NCBI RefSeq assembly: GCF_027942295.1
Contig: NZ_CP101416.1
Location: 930,001 to 994,000 of the forward strand
Direction of reading: 5' to 3'
Length of the DNA: 64,000 nt
Source of the DNA: Pseudanabaena sp. Chao 1811
Lineage (GTDB): Bacteria > Cyanobacteriota > Cyanobacteriia > Pseudanabaenales > Pseudanabaenaceae
Shown piece after piece: positions 1 to 8,815 of this stretch. A model generated the notes under the pieces. It had not been told where the DNA came from and searched no databases. It worked only from the letters and a program-made list of their open reading frames with translations. Each line of letters begins with the position of its first letter. Within the stretch, counting starts at the first letter, position 1. The translations under genes and the position numbers were made by a program.

Positions 1-1661
1 ATGTTGCTAGTTCGCAAAATGTGACGGTGGGGGAGGATGCGTTAGCAGATTTTGCAGTACTACCGAATTTACGATCTTTACCCTCTAATGATTTTCCCGA
101 TCTAATGAAGGGAGATCGCAATGCGCAACTTCTTGCCTATGCACCTGTGGCTAATATGCAGAGCTATGGCATGACTTGGGATGTACTAACGACTATTGAC
201 AAGGCGACAGCCATTGCTGGTAATCAAAATCTATTGTTGGTGGTAGGTGTGGGGATTGCCGCGACACCTCTATTGGTAGCAGCGATCGCCTATGCTTTAT
301 CGCGACGCTTGAGTACTAGGCTCAAAGATATTCGGGCGGCTTTACGTGATCTAAGACAGGGAAATACTGACATTAGTTTTGGAGCTTTGAGTGTAGAAGG
401 TAATGATGAACTTGCCGATATTTCCTTAAGCATTAACAAGATGTCTGAACAGTTTCAGACGATGCGGCAGAAACAGGAACAGGAACAACAACGGCTACAT
501 TTACAAGTAGTCAAACTATTTAAAGTGTTATCCAAACTTGCAAGAGAAGAAAAACACGAAGTTCAAGAGTCTGATTTATCCGACGAAAATATCTTGCTAT
601 TGGGTAAGAAAATTCGTGGTGAGATGGTGCAACGTAATGCTGAGGTCGAGAGCTATCGCCAGCAGAAAGCAGATTTGCAAATTCAGTTAATGAACATGCT
701 GCGAGATATGCAGGCATTGGCTGATGGCGACTTAACTGTTTCTACTAAATCCATTGATGGCAGCCTCAATGATGTGACGATCTTTTTTGATGATGTCATG
801 CGTGGATTGCAAAATATTGTTAGTCAAGTTAAGTCTTCAGCTAGTCAAGTTAATTTATCCCTTGGTCAGAATGAGCAGGCGATCGCCAATCTCACTAGTG
901 TCTCGCAAAGACAAGTAGATACGGTGACACGCTCTCTGAACACCGTGCAAATGGCGAAAATATCGGCGAACTCAATTACCACTAATAGTCAACATGTATT
1001 GCAGTCATCGCAATTAGTAGTCGAAAAACTACTGGATAGCGATCGCTCCATTGACGCAGTAGTACAAAAGGTTGGTGCATTACAGGGGACTGTCGCCAAT
1101 ACAGCTAAGAGAGTTAAACATTTAGGGGAAGTATCTCAAAAAATTGCAAAGGCTATTTCCTCAATTAATGAGATTGCGATTAAGACTAACTTTCTCGCAA
1201 TTAATGCAACCCTTGAATCTTCTCGTTCAGGAGGAATGGGTGGTGGATTTGTGATGGTTGCGGAAGAGGTAGGAGAACTAGCCGCACGTTCGGTAGCTGC
1301 TACTAAGGAGGTGGAAAGCTTGCTGAGTAGCATTCAGAGTGAGACCAACGCGGTGATGACAGCAGTTGAGTCTGGTAGCAATCAAGTTTTAGAAAGCGCT
1401 ACTTTAGCGATCGCCGCCAAAGATAGCTTACTGCAAATTTCTGACATCTCCCATCAAATTGATGAGCTAGTATCATCGATTTCTGATGCCACTATTTCCC
1501 AAGTGCAAACATCAGAAGGAGTTGCCAACTTGATGAAAGACATTTCTCACATTGCTAAGAGGAATCTAGCTGCTTCTTCTGAAGTATCGAAATCTTTAAA
1601 AGCAACCAAGAAATACTCTGGGGAATTACAACAATCTTTGGCGCATTTTAAAACCCGATAG
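1..1661 (+). CDS. Methyl-accepting chemotaxis protein, PilJ-like (5' end outside window)
   Basis: Membrane chemoreceptor that would signal to a CheA kinase. The frame is open from the first bases, so the true start and the first part of the sensor region lie upstream. Visible order: end of a periplasmic sensor region, one transmembrane helix (about residues 72-94 counted from the GTG at 21), a HAMP domain, long coiled coils, then an MCP signalling domain whose hairpin tip reads IKTNFLAINATLESSRSG, close to the family consensus. A CheA-like kinase follows 60 bp downstream on the same strand. This pair resembles pilJ-pilL of the cyanobacterial pilus/phototaxis (tax3) pathway; the pathway assignment is inference from gene order. 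Confidence 0.88.
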   Translation, partial: VASSQNVTVGEDALADFAVLPNLRSLPSNDFPDLMKGDRNAQLLAYAPVANMQSYGMTWDVLTTIDKATAIAGNQNLLLVVGVGIAATPLLVAAIAYALSRRLSTRLKDIRAALRDLRQGNTDISFGALSVEGNDELADISLSINKMSEQFQTMRQKQEQEQQRLHLQVVKLFKVLSKLAREEKHEVQESDLSDENILLLGKKIRGEMVQRNAEVESYRQQKADLQIQLMNMLRDMQALADGDLTVSTKSIDGSLNDVTIFFDDVMRGLQNIVSQVKSSASQVNLSLGQNEQAIANLTSVSQRQVDTVTRSLNTVQMAKISANSITTNSQHVLQSSQLVVEKLLDSDRSIDAVVQKVGALQGTVANTAKRVKHLGEVSQKIAKAISSINEIAIKTNFLAINATLESSRSGGMGGGFVMVAEEVGELAARSVAATKEVESLLSSIQSETNAVMTAVESGSNQVLESATLAIAAKDSLLQISDISHQIDELVSSISDATISQVQTSEGVANLMKDISHIAKRNLAASSEVSKSLKATKKYSGELQQSLAHFKTR

Positions 1662-1722
1662 ACAATTAATACTAGTCTGACTAGTATTGCAAAGGCAAAA
1701 CAGTTCACTAGAGCTAGATATA

Positions 1723-4700
1723 ATGACTTACTCAATGATTGAAATAGGATTACAGAAAATCAAGCAAACCTTTTCTGAGGAGGCTCAAGTTTATACTAAT
1801 GAGCTTGCCAATCAAGTCTCGAAATTAGACGCAAATTTACCAAATTTTAGTCAACAGATTGATCAATTGCTTGCTACCCATAAATTGCTAAAAGATGCAG
1901 CGATCAAGGCTAATTTTTATATCCAAGACTCGAATTTTGTTATTATTACTAATCGTTTGGAACAAGTAATCAACTTATTGCGTGATCACCCTAATCATAT
2001 TGATCAGTTTACTAAAGATCTACTCTTTGAACTAATCAAAATAATTTGCCAAATTGTTAATGAATATTGCTTTGATTCAGATCCAGATCCAGATTGTATA
2101 GAATTACAAAATAAAATATTTACTCAAATAGATGAGCATTTCTATCTAAAAAATTATGGGATAGAGGCTTTAATTAACTATTCTCAAACAGATCAAACTA
2201 ATGATCCTTTCCATTTAGATGATACATCGGAGGCTTTACATTTATTTGATATAGAAGATTTTGAATTTCCTAACTCTAATGATTTACTTTCCGTAAACCA
2301 ATTGAATCAGTTAGATGATTCAGACACTTTTTTTATGCTCCAACTAGATGATCAACAGCTAGATAGTGAATTAACTCAAGATCATAATAACTTTCTAAGT
2401 CTAGATCAGGATTTGTCTCAAATCTCTAATGAACAAACAGCCTTTCCTAGCCTATTGACAGAGATTTTTGCAGAAGATTTCGATCATCAGCTTGAGCAGC
2501 ATATTCAATCTAGTCATCATGAAGACAAACTGCCAATGCCAGAGTTGCTCAAGGATATATTCCCACTAGCATCTACTGAACAGTTATTAGGGCATGAAGA
2601 TGAAACATCATTACAGGGGATTGAGTGGAATCATAGCGAAGATGATTTGGATAATCCTTGGCATAAATTGGTATTGCTGCAACCTTGGATGGAGGAAGAT
2701 CAAGATCATGATATTGAATCTCAAACCTTGTCAGAGAATTCCTTAGGGCAGTCATCGACAGATCAGCAGAAATTAGAGGAGCAGAACAATAATGTAGATA
2801 TTGATAATATTATTTTAGAAAATGGTATATACAATAGTTACTTTGATTCATTAGAATTTGAGCCACTAGAAGAAGATGAGAATGCATTGTGGGACTCAAT
2901 AGAATCAATGCAATTAATAGAAGATCCGATAGAGTCTATTGATGAGTTGCAACTACATGAAGCTTTAACTGAGACAATAACATCCAGTCTGGAGAAAGAC
3001 CATGATGGATTGGAACCACCTGAAGATTTAACTGAGTCGATGCCTAGTTTGCAGAATCCCCATGATCAGTTGCAAGTTCATTATGTGGCAAAAGAGCTAC
3101 TAACTAGTCTAGAGAATTCACAACCAGAAGAGGATGTCAATTTGCTAGATATGATCGAAAATCAAGATTTTTCGACTTCAGATGTGGATACAGCGATCGA
3201 GGAATCTCCAATTTATCAGAATAAAGTTAAGGATGTCCATGCTGTAAGACATGAGCGTGAATTGGTAAGTGGGAATAATCAAGTTAATAATCACATAGAC
3301 GGCAATAGCCTTCATCCTCATCTTTCAGCATCGATTACTTTAAACAAAAATGATCTAAATCTAGATTTACATACACATTTAGATTTAGAGACAGAAATCA
3401 GTAAGCACTCATACGATGCTTCTCTAAATCCCATCGATAATGATGCTACTATTCGTATTCCTTTAAATCATTTAGAGGTTTGGGAAGATTTGTCGGAGGA
3501 ATTATTAGTAAGGAAAGGAAGTTTAGATATTTACTTAGGCGAAATGCGTCTGTTGTTGAAAGAGTCACAAAAGAACTTGCAGTTTCTAGATCCTCAATCG
3601 GTTATTCATAATCAAGGAACGATAAATAGTTTACAAAGTACATTAGTGAGTTTCACCAATGTACTTGAACGGGCAGAACAGCAAATCGATGCAATGAACC
3701 ATGATGTTCGGAATTTAAGAAAAAACTTTCGCCAAGTTCTCAAATATCCTATATCTAGCCTTGTGAGAGGATTTCCTCGCATTTTGCGAGATCTGTCATT
3801 AGAGCATGGTAAGCAGGTTGAGTTAATTGTCCAAGGGGCTGAAATTGGTGTTGATAGAGCTATTTCAGTTTTGCTTTTAGAGACGCTTGAGTTGTTAATT
3901 CGCATTGCGTTTGAGCATAGTATAGAATCTCCAAGTGAGCGCCAACAAAAAGGAAAATCATTGCAAGGTCAGATTGAAGTTGTGGCGATGCAGACTGATA
4001 ACAACACGATTATTAAGGTTCGTGATGATGGTCGTGGGCTAGATAATTTGCCAAATAACACCTCCTATTTAGAACATATCTCTCAATTAAGTGAGATAAA
4101 AAAAAGATTATGGGATAGAGGTGGGACGATCGCTATTCAGTCACAGTTAGCTAAAGGGACGCAAGTAACAGTAACCTTGCCGAATATGCAATCTTTATTG
4201 CGAATATTGCTGATTGACATCGATCAAATCTGTTTAGCAATTTCGAGCAAGGTCATTATTGAGGTAATTCCGATTGATGATCATGACAACTTCTCCAAGG
4301 CAGAACAGGAAACCTTGCTGTGGCGCGATCGCCAAATTCCTATTGTTCGTCTAGATTCCTTGCTACAGCTCAACTGCCCACGCAATTTGCACAGGTCTAC
4401 AAATAGTCAGCCTTCCAAATTTGCAGGTCAGATAGATAGCTATAAGCCTGCGATCGCTGTTCCCTCATTTGCCATTATCCAGCATGAACATACTGTCTTC
4501 GCACTCCAAACTGAGGGTTGTTGGTATGAGCAAGAAGCAACTTTTCACCAAATTGAGGGAGATATTTCCCTACCTCAACTTTTCCTTGGTGCAGTGATCT
4601 TAGGAAATAATCAGGCAGTAGCGTTGATTAATCATGCGGAAGTAGCCAGTCAATGCTTGCGATCGCTTAATCTTGATGCACAAAGCTCGCAGGCTAATGT

Positions 4701-5298
4701 ACGTCCTAACACTTCACAATTGCATAGTCCTAAAGTAGATAGTTTGAGTAGTCTATCTGATTTCTTTTGGACAGGTGCGCCATCACAAGATACTGATATA
4801 TCTGAATTCTTAGAACAGCCAGTGCGCTCTGTCGGCAACTCTTCTGAGCCTGAGAATCTCGAAAGTTCGGGAGTCTTTATGAGTGATCTGGATAATGGAC
4901 AAAAAAGGCGATCGCATCAGTCTAAGGTGCTGATAGTTGAGTCTTCCGCCAATATTCGGCGCTATCTTGCAATGACACTCGCAAAATCAGGTTTTTTGAC
5001 CGAGCAGGTACAGGATGGTAAAGAGGCGATCGCTTTTCTGAAGGATCGGCATAATCACAATCTTGGTATTGATATTGTGATTACTGATTTGGAGATGCCG
5101 CAAATGGATGGATTTAAACTTTTATCTGGCATCCGCGCTGATGCAGATCTTCATAATCTCCCGATAGTGGTTTTGACAGCTCGAAATAATGAGAATGATC
5201 AAAAGCTTGCCTTAGAACTTGGTGCTAATGCCTACTTCAGTAAACCCTACCGCGAGCAGGAATTAATCAAAACCCTACAAGAGCTTGTCTCCAAATAG
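1723..5298 (+). CDS. CheA-like hybrid histidine kinase (PilL/Hik43-like) without visible HPt
   Basis: Chemotaxis-type kinase with a C-terminal receiver. I prefer the ATG at 1723 over the in-frame TTG at 1687. Order: helical N-terminus; a long acidic, Asp/Gln/Glu-rich linker (about residues 150-580); a dimerisation/HATPase region with the G1 motif DDGRG and a G2-like RGGT; a CheW-like region; and a receiver with the phospho-acceptor motif ITDLEMPQMDG, a Thr in VVLTA and a Lys in SKPY. Oddities: no HPt histidine box is visible, the N-box reads RIAFEHSIE where CheA has RNAxDHGIE (the Asn is gone), and the receiver's acidic pair is ES. As I recall, Synechocystis tax3 splits CheA over two proteins (Hik36/Hik43), which would fit. 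It may be a partner kinase or weakly active. Confidence 0.82.
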   Translation: MTYSMIEIGLQKIKQTFSEEAQVYTNELANQVSKLDANLPNFSQQIDQLLATHKLLKDAAIKANFYIQDSNFVIITNRLEQVINLLRDHPNHIDQFTKDLLFELIKIICQIVNEYCFDSDPDPDCIELQNKIFTQIDEHFYLKNYGIEALINYSQTDQTNDPFHLDDTSEALHLFDIEDFEFPNSNDLLSVNQLNQLDDSDTFFMLQLDDQQLDSELTQDHNNFLSLDQDLSQISNEQTAFPSLLTEIFAEDFDHQLEQHIQSSHHEDKLPMPELLKDIFPLASTEQLLGHEDETSLQGIEWNHSEDDLDNPWHKLVLLQPWMEEDQDHDIESQTLSENSLGQSSTDQQKLEEQNNNVDIDNIILENGIYNSYFDSLEFEPLEEDENALWDSIESMQLIEDPIESIDELQLHEALTETITSSLEKDHDGLEPPEDLTESMPSLQNPHDQLQVHYVAKELLTSLENSQPEEDVNLLDMIENQDFSTSDVDTAIEESPIYQNKVKDVHAVRHERELVSGNNQVNNHIDGNSLHPHLSASITLNKNDLNLDLHTHLDLETEISKHSYDASLNPIDNDATIRIPLNHLEVWEDLSEELLVRKGSLDIYLGEMRLLLKESQKNLQFLDPQSVIHNQGTINSLQSTLVSFTNVLERAEQQIDAMNHDVRNLRKNFRQVLKYPISSLVRGFPRILRDLSLEHGKQVELIVQGAEIGVDRAISVLLLETLELLIRIAFEHSIESPSERQQKGKSLQGQIEVVAMQTDNNTIIKVRDDGRGLDNLPNNTSYLEHISQLSEIKKRLWDRGGTIAIQSQLAKGTQVTVTLPNMQSLLRILLIDIDQICLAISSKVIIEVIPIDDHDNFSKAEQETLLWRDRQIPIVRLDSLLQLNCPRNLHRSTNSQPSKFAGQIDSYKPAIAVPSFAIIQHEHTVFALQTEGCWYEQEATFHQIEGDISLPQLFLGAVILGNNQAVALINHAEVASQCLRSLNLDAQSSQANVRPNTSQLHSPKVDSLSSLSDFFWTGAPSQDTDISEFLEQPVRSVGNSSEPENLESSGVFMSDLDNGQKRRSHQSKVLIVESSANIRRYLAMTLAKSGFLTEQVQDGKEAIAFLKDRHNHNLGIDIVITDLEMPQMDGFKLLSGIRADADLHNLPIVVLTARNNENDQKLALELGANAYFSKPYREQELIKTLQELVSK

Positions 5299-5313
5299 AA
5301 AATTCTTTCCATT

Positions 5314-5340
5314 AAAAAAGGGCGCATAGCGCCCTTTTTT
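5314..5340. terminator. Bidirectional intrinsic terminator
   Basis: GGGCGC-ATA-GCGCCC stem flanked by an A-run on the left and a T-run on the right. It sits between the convergent kinase gene and livH-type permease gene and can serve both; it overlaps the first bases of the permease stop codon. Confidence 0.85.
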
Positions 5341-6250
5341 AAATCGTTCCTTTAAATAATCCTTGCGGTTTAAAGAGTAAAACCAGAATCATAATCACTA
5401 AACCTACGCCTAGCTTATAGTCTGTGCCGATGCAATATTTTTGTAAATCGCCAAATGCTGCTGGACAGGTGGTAGCAACCTCTTGGGAAATACCGACAAT
5501 CAGCGCTCCTGCGATCGCGCCATAGGGATTGCCAATCCCGCCGAGAATTACCGCCGCAAACATGGGCAAAATCAAGAACCAACCCATATTCGGGCGCAAG
5601 TTGGTAATCAGTCCATACATGCTGCCACCAAAGGCGGTCATGCCTCCTGCGATTACCCATGTCCATAAGATCACAGCGTTGACATTAATTCCTGCGACCT
5701 TGGCAAGTTCAGGGTTATCGGCAACGGCACGCATTGCCTTGCCGATCTTGGTGTTTTGCAGTAGATAGTACAGTCCTGCAATTACTGCGATCGCCGCAAC
5801 GATAACTACGATTTTATTGCGAGTAATCGCTAAGGTATAAATATCAATCGCAGGGAAAGTGGGCAGATTATATTTCTGTGGTTTTGCGCCCCAAGCAAGG
5901 ACAATTGAGTTACGCATCACCAGTGCTAAACCAATGGAGACGATCATCATCGTAGTTGCAGTGGCTCTTTTAGCGCGTAATGGCTGCCAGAGGATTTTTT
6001 CGCAAAGTAAAACTATGGCGATGGAGATACCACTACCTAAGGCGATCGATAACCAAATATCGAGTTTTAGGGTAGTATTGGCGAGAAAGGCAAGGTATGC
6101 GCCGAGGGTGAGAATATCGCCGTGGGCGAAGTTAGCAAGGCGTAAGATGCCATAGGTAAGCGTTAAACCGACTGCGGCGAGCGCAATAATGCTGCCAACA
6201 GCGATACCATCAATGGTTGATTGCAGGATTGCTTGCAGAACTTCATGCAT
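5339..6250 (-). CDS. Branched-chain/neutral amino acid ABC transporter permease, LivH family
   Basis: Inner-membrane permease subunit for import of hydrophobic or neutral amino acids. The 303 residues contain about eight hydrophobic segments and the LivH N-terminal signature (GLTLTYGILRLANFAHGD) near residues 27-44. Length is normal for LivH. In cyanobacteria the closest equivalent would be natD of the Nat neutral amino acid system or, less likely, the urea permease urtB. No ATPase, binding protein or second permease lies in the window, so the gene is isolated from the rest of its transporter, as nat genes often are in cyanobacteria. Substrate cannot be decided from the sequence. Confidence 0.85.
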   Translation of the reverse strand: MHEVLQAILQSTIDGIAVGSIIALAAVGLTLTYGILRLANFAHGDILTLGAYLAFLANTTLKLDIWLSIALGSGISIAIVLLCEKILWQPLRAKRATATTMMIVSIGLALVMRNSIVLAWGAKPQKYNLPTFPAIDIYTLAITRNKIVVIVAAIAVIAGLYYLLQNTKIGKAMRAVADNPELAKVAGINVNAVILWTWVIAGGMTAFGGSMYGLITNLRPNMGWFLILPMFAAVILGGIGNPYGAIAGALIVGISQEVATTCPAAFGDLQKYCIGTDYKLGVGLVIMILVLLFKPQGLFKGTI

Positions 6251-6293
6251 TGAGCGAGTTTAATAGAACTTTATTGCTATTCATAGTAACGCT

Positions 6294-6455
6294 TTAAAGT
6301 TCTTTTCGACTACTAGCGATCGCTGCATTAACATAGCTAAAAATCTCATCCAGTTCTGCGATCGCTTCTAGCTCAAGATTTTCTGTAGCCGTAAGAGGAT
6401 CAGCCTTTTTCTTGTCGAGTAGGGTTTGAAGGTGATTTAGTTTGTCTAGATGTTG
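6294..6455 (-). pseudogene. C-terminal remnant of a small helical protein gene
   Basis: A 53-codon open stretch ending in TAA at 6294-6296 encodes a Leu/Glu-rich helical tail (starts QHLDKLNHLQTLLDKKK, contains two HIP1 sites). A TGA lies directly before its first codon and there is no start codon, so it is the end of a gene whose front is missing. It abuts, and slightly overlaps in another frame, the end of the nuclease-like gene. It looks like the right-hand scar of the insertion that brought in the ATPase/nuclease pair. The parent family is not recognised; a small antitoxin-like or DUF protein is possible. Confidence 0.55.
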
Positions 6456-6913
6456 TCATTCTCGAATTGCACTGAACCATAAGCAAAATCACCACCCAGT
6501 TTTTTCAGTAATTTTCTTAAAGCAACTACTCTGGAGTCTGACTCGATAGATTTAGGCATAGGAACTTTACTTAAAACGGCTCTGGCAAAAACTCTTCCTT
6601 TAATTTCATGACACTCAGACTGAAAATATTTAACTGTTTCAGTTAGCTGCTCGACAGCAGAAATTAAGTCTTTCCCTTTTAGTTCAATAAAGTACATGTA
6701 CTCTAATTCACAAACTATCATGAGATAGTCGCACTTTCTTCTGGTTTGACTAGAAATTACACAGTCATCAATTCTAATTTTGCATACTTTCTTTTTAGAT
6801 GGATTTTGAAGAATATATTTTCTTTTGTTTTCTTCTACAACAAGTCTCTTTCCCTCAGCGCACTCTGTACAATCTCTATAATTTTCCTGAAACTCCTGAC
6901 AATTCAGTTTCAT
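6446..6913 (-). CDS. PD-(D/E)XK-like nuclease, partner of the AAA ATPase
   Basis: Small protein of 155 residues. Residues 62-90 carry what looks like a PD-(D/E)XK nuclease core: Asp62 on a hydrophobic strand (CDYLMIV), then YFIELKGKDL with Glu77 and Lys79, then an amphipathic helix (AVEQLTETVKYF). Eight cysteines lie in the first 101 residues (5, 15, 18, 44, 51, 61, 68, 101), which could bind metal. The gene starts 3 bp after the ATPase stop, so the two are almost certainly co-transcribed. AT-rich codon use and no HIP1 sites set the pair apart from its neighbours. Nuclease fold is inferred from the motif only; role in defence is inference. Confidence 0.6.
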   Translation of the reverse strand: MKLNCQEFQENYRDCTECAEGKRLVVEENKRKYILQNPSKKKVCKIRIDDCVISSQTRRKCDYLMIVCELEYMYFIELKGKDLISAVEQLTETVKYFQSECHEIKGRVFARAVLSKVPMPKSIESDSRVVALRKLLKKLGGDFAYGSVQFENDNI

Positions 6914-6916
6914 CCC

Positions 6917-8275
6917 TTAGTCCTCAAGCTCAAACAGTTGATTAAAGGTATCAACAATAATGTTTGAGGCTCTATCAATTTCTGCTGATTGAATCAATCC
7001 CATTTCGCGATCAAAAATGGTTCGAGTAGTACCATCTTCTAAAATATAAGCATCTAGCCTCTCAGGATTAATCCATAAATGAGGATCTACAATATCTGCA
7101 ACTTCCTTCTTATCTTCTCCATTTCCTAATTTATGAGCATAAAGGAGATTATTAAATGATGAAAGGATGTAGGGGCTATGTGTGGTTAAAAGGATTTGAT
7201 TTTTACTATAATTAGCAAAAAGTGATATTAGGTCAATGATTTGCTTTTGGGCTACTGGAAAAAGATGTGCTTCAGGTTCCTCAATAATTAGAAAGACCTT
7301 GCTATCGTTAAGAATTAGAAGAAAAATAGTTAGTAGAATCCAAATAACTTCTTGCTGTCCTGAAGAAGCAAAATTTATTACAGTACTCTTACCATTAGCA
7401 AATTCAATTTTTTCAATTCCATTTTGATAACTATAAGATCCTTTCAAGATCAAATCAACAATACCCTGAGCGATTTTAATTGTTTTTGCAGATGTATCGT
7501 TAGGGTTATTTTTTTCTAAAATATAATCTTGAATTAAAATATCTATACCATGTTTACAGACAAGCTTAGCTTGATCAATAAGATCAATAAATTCTCTCAT
7601 GAGATAATCTAGTTTAATTAAGTTATCTGATTGTAATTTGCTATCAGATAATAGCTCATCCCCCATATCAATATTATATCTTTGCTGAGATAGTGTTGTA
7701 ATCAAGCTGCGCCCAGCAGGTAAATATATAACTTCTCTTTCATCACCAAAAATGTCATTAAGCTGATTACTAATTTCTTCAAATAGAGCCGTTTCTTTAG
7801 ATTTAATAGTACTTATTTCTCTTGACGAAGAAAAGCTAGAAGCATTTTGATTTAGATCACGATGTAACACCTCTAATCTATTTATTATTTTAAAAAAATT
7901 TATTATTAACTCATTACTAAATGTAGGATACCCAATCCCCCCGTTCGCAGATGCCTCAATAGATATTTCAATTTCATCGTTATACCTATAAGTTATTTTA
8001 GTGTTATGGGACTGTACTGTATATCCATAAATTTTTATAAACTTTTGCCTTACAAGTTTATAAAAGCCAAAAATAGGATCATTAAATTTATTTTGGTTAT
8101 AACAATCAAGATAGTATCGATATAAATCATCTTTCAAAGATTTAAAAAAGAAGATTGCTTTGCTGACAGTACTCTTACCACTAGCTTGAGAACCAATGAA
8201 CACAATGATATCATTCACATCAATATCGATGTCTGCAATTGGGCCAAATTGATGAATGATTAACCGTTGTGACAT
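6917..8275 (-). CDS. AAA/ABC-type ATPase (OLD/SMC-like head), putative defence ATPase
   Basis: Cytoplasmic ATPase of 452 residues in the family often labelled AAA_15/AAA_21. Walker A GSQASGKST is at 28-36, an ABC-like signature SSGQQE at 304-309, Walker B VFLIIEEPEA at 327-336 and the switch histidine in LLTTHSPYI at 366. The middle is helical and probably forms a coiled-coil arm. It has no TOPRIM domain, so it is not a classical OLD nuclease; the putative nuclease activity would come from the gene that follows 3 bp later. The organisation recalls Septu and PARIS (ATPase + small effector) but the partner differs. It starts 7 bp after the crr6 stop and is AT-rich with no HIP1 sites, unlike crr6, which suggests horizontal acquisition. 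Confidence 0.82.
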   Translation of the reverse strand: MSQRLIIHQFGPIADIDIDVNDIIVFIGSQASGKSTVSKAIFFFKSLKDDLYRYYLDCYNQNKFNDPIFGFYKLVRQKFIKIYGYTVQSHNTKITYRYNDEIEISIEASANGGIGYPTFSNELIINFFKIINRLEVLHRDLNQNASSFSSSREISTIKSKETALFEEISNQLNDIFGDEREVIYLPAGRSLITTLSQQRYNIDMGDELLSDSKLQSDNLIKLDYLMREFIDLIDQAKLVCKHGIDILIQDYILEKNNPNDTSAKTIKIAQGIVDLILKGSYSYQNGIEKIEFANGKSTVINFASSGQQEVIWILLTIFLLILNDSKVFLIIEEPEAHLFPVAQKQIIDLISLFANYSKNQILLTTHSPYILSSFNNLLYAHKLGNGEDKKEVADIVDPHLWINPERLDAYILEDGTTRTIFDREMGLIQSAEIDRASNIIVDTFNQLFELED

Positions 8276-8282
8276 ATTGATC

Positions 8283-8765
8283 CTATAAAAGATTGAAGAA
8301 TGCCGAATCGATTTCGTAACCTAGACTTTGAGTCATCTGCTGTAACTTGGTAGTACTTTCAATGCCACGAGACTTGAGCCAGAGAGAAATTGTGAAGACC
8401 TTCTGCATCACAAAAAGCTCTAAGGCTTCAGGATTGTATTGCAACACATAGCCATCACCTTCGCGCTTGAACTCGTGGGGGACTAACATCGCTGCATAGC
8501 GACTGAGTTCTAAACGCCAGTCGAGGAGATAGCTAAACCAAGGATAGGTCGCATCAAGACGCACAAACCAGAGACGCACTTCCGAGATTTCTGACAATTC
8601 ACGAGGGTCGCCATCTTCCTTATCCCATACAAGTTCGATTTGAAATTGGCGATCGCTTTCTGGCGTTTCATCCCAATTCGCTAATAACTTCTCGATCGCA
8701 ATTTTGGCAGGAGTAATATCGAGGGATTCAATGCAGGCTTGGTTGATATAGATGATGGTAGACAT
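8283..8765 (-). CDS. crr6: CRR6 family NdhI maturation factor (DUF1817)
   Basis: The 160-residue protein resembles the cyanobacterial CRR6/DUF1817 family. In plants CRR6 is needed to assemble the NdhI-containing module of the photosynthetic NDH-1 complex, and the cyanobacterial protein is thought to act likewise. Features used: N-terminus IIYINQACIESLDITPAKIAIEKLL, the acidic middle and a Trp/Tyr-rich stretch (YPWFSYLLDWRLELSRYAAML). Length is normal. The gene is upstream of the ATPase/nuclease pair by 7 bp and would be co-transcribed with it unless the pair has its own promoter. Recognition is from memory of the family, not from a search. Confidence 0.72.
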   Translation of the reverse strand: MSTIIYINQACIESLDITPAKIAIEKLLANWDETPESDRQFQIELVWDKEDGDPRELSEISEVRLWFVRLDATYPWFSYLLDWRLELSRYAAMLVPHEFKREGDGYVLQYNPEALELFVMQKVFTISLWLKSRGIESTTKLQQMTQSLGYEIDSAFFNLL

Positions 8766-8784
8766 AGTAGTTTCTAGATAGATA

Positions 8785-8813
8785 ATTAATGCGGCGTGAT
8801 GCGCCGCATTAAT
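8785..8813 (-). terminator. Stem-loop terminator after the J-domain gene
   Basis: Perfect 12-bp stem (ATTAATGCGGCG / CGCCGCATTAAT, 5-nt loop) just beyond the stop codon of the J-domain gene and 20 bp before the crr6 start. Confidence 0.6.
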
Positions 8814-8815
8814 GG

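Noticed and set aside
5415-6155. Frames on both strands over the LivH-type permease gene
   Set aside because: Shadows of the permease gene; the 303-residue permease frame explains the region.
6917-8275. Classical OLD nuclease, Gabija, Septu or PARIS system
   Set aside because: No TOPRIM domain in the ATPase, no UvrD helicase, no HNH motif in the partner; the partner shows D...ExK instead.
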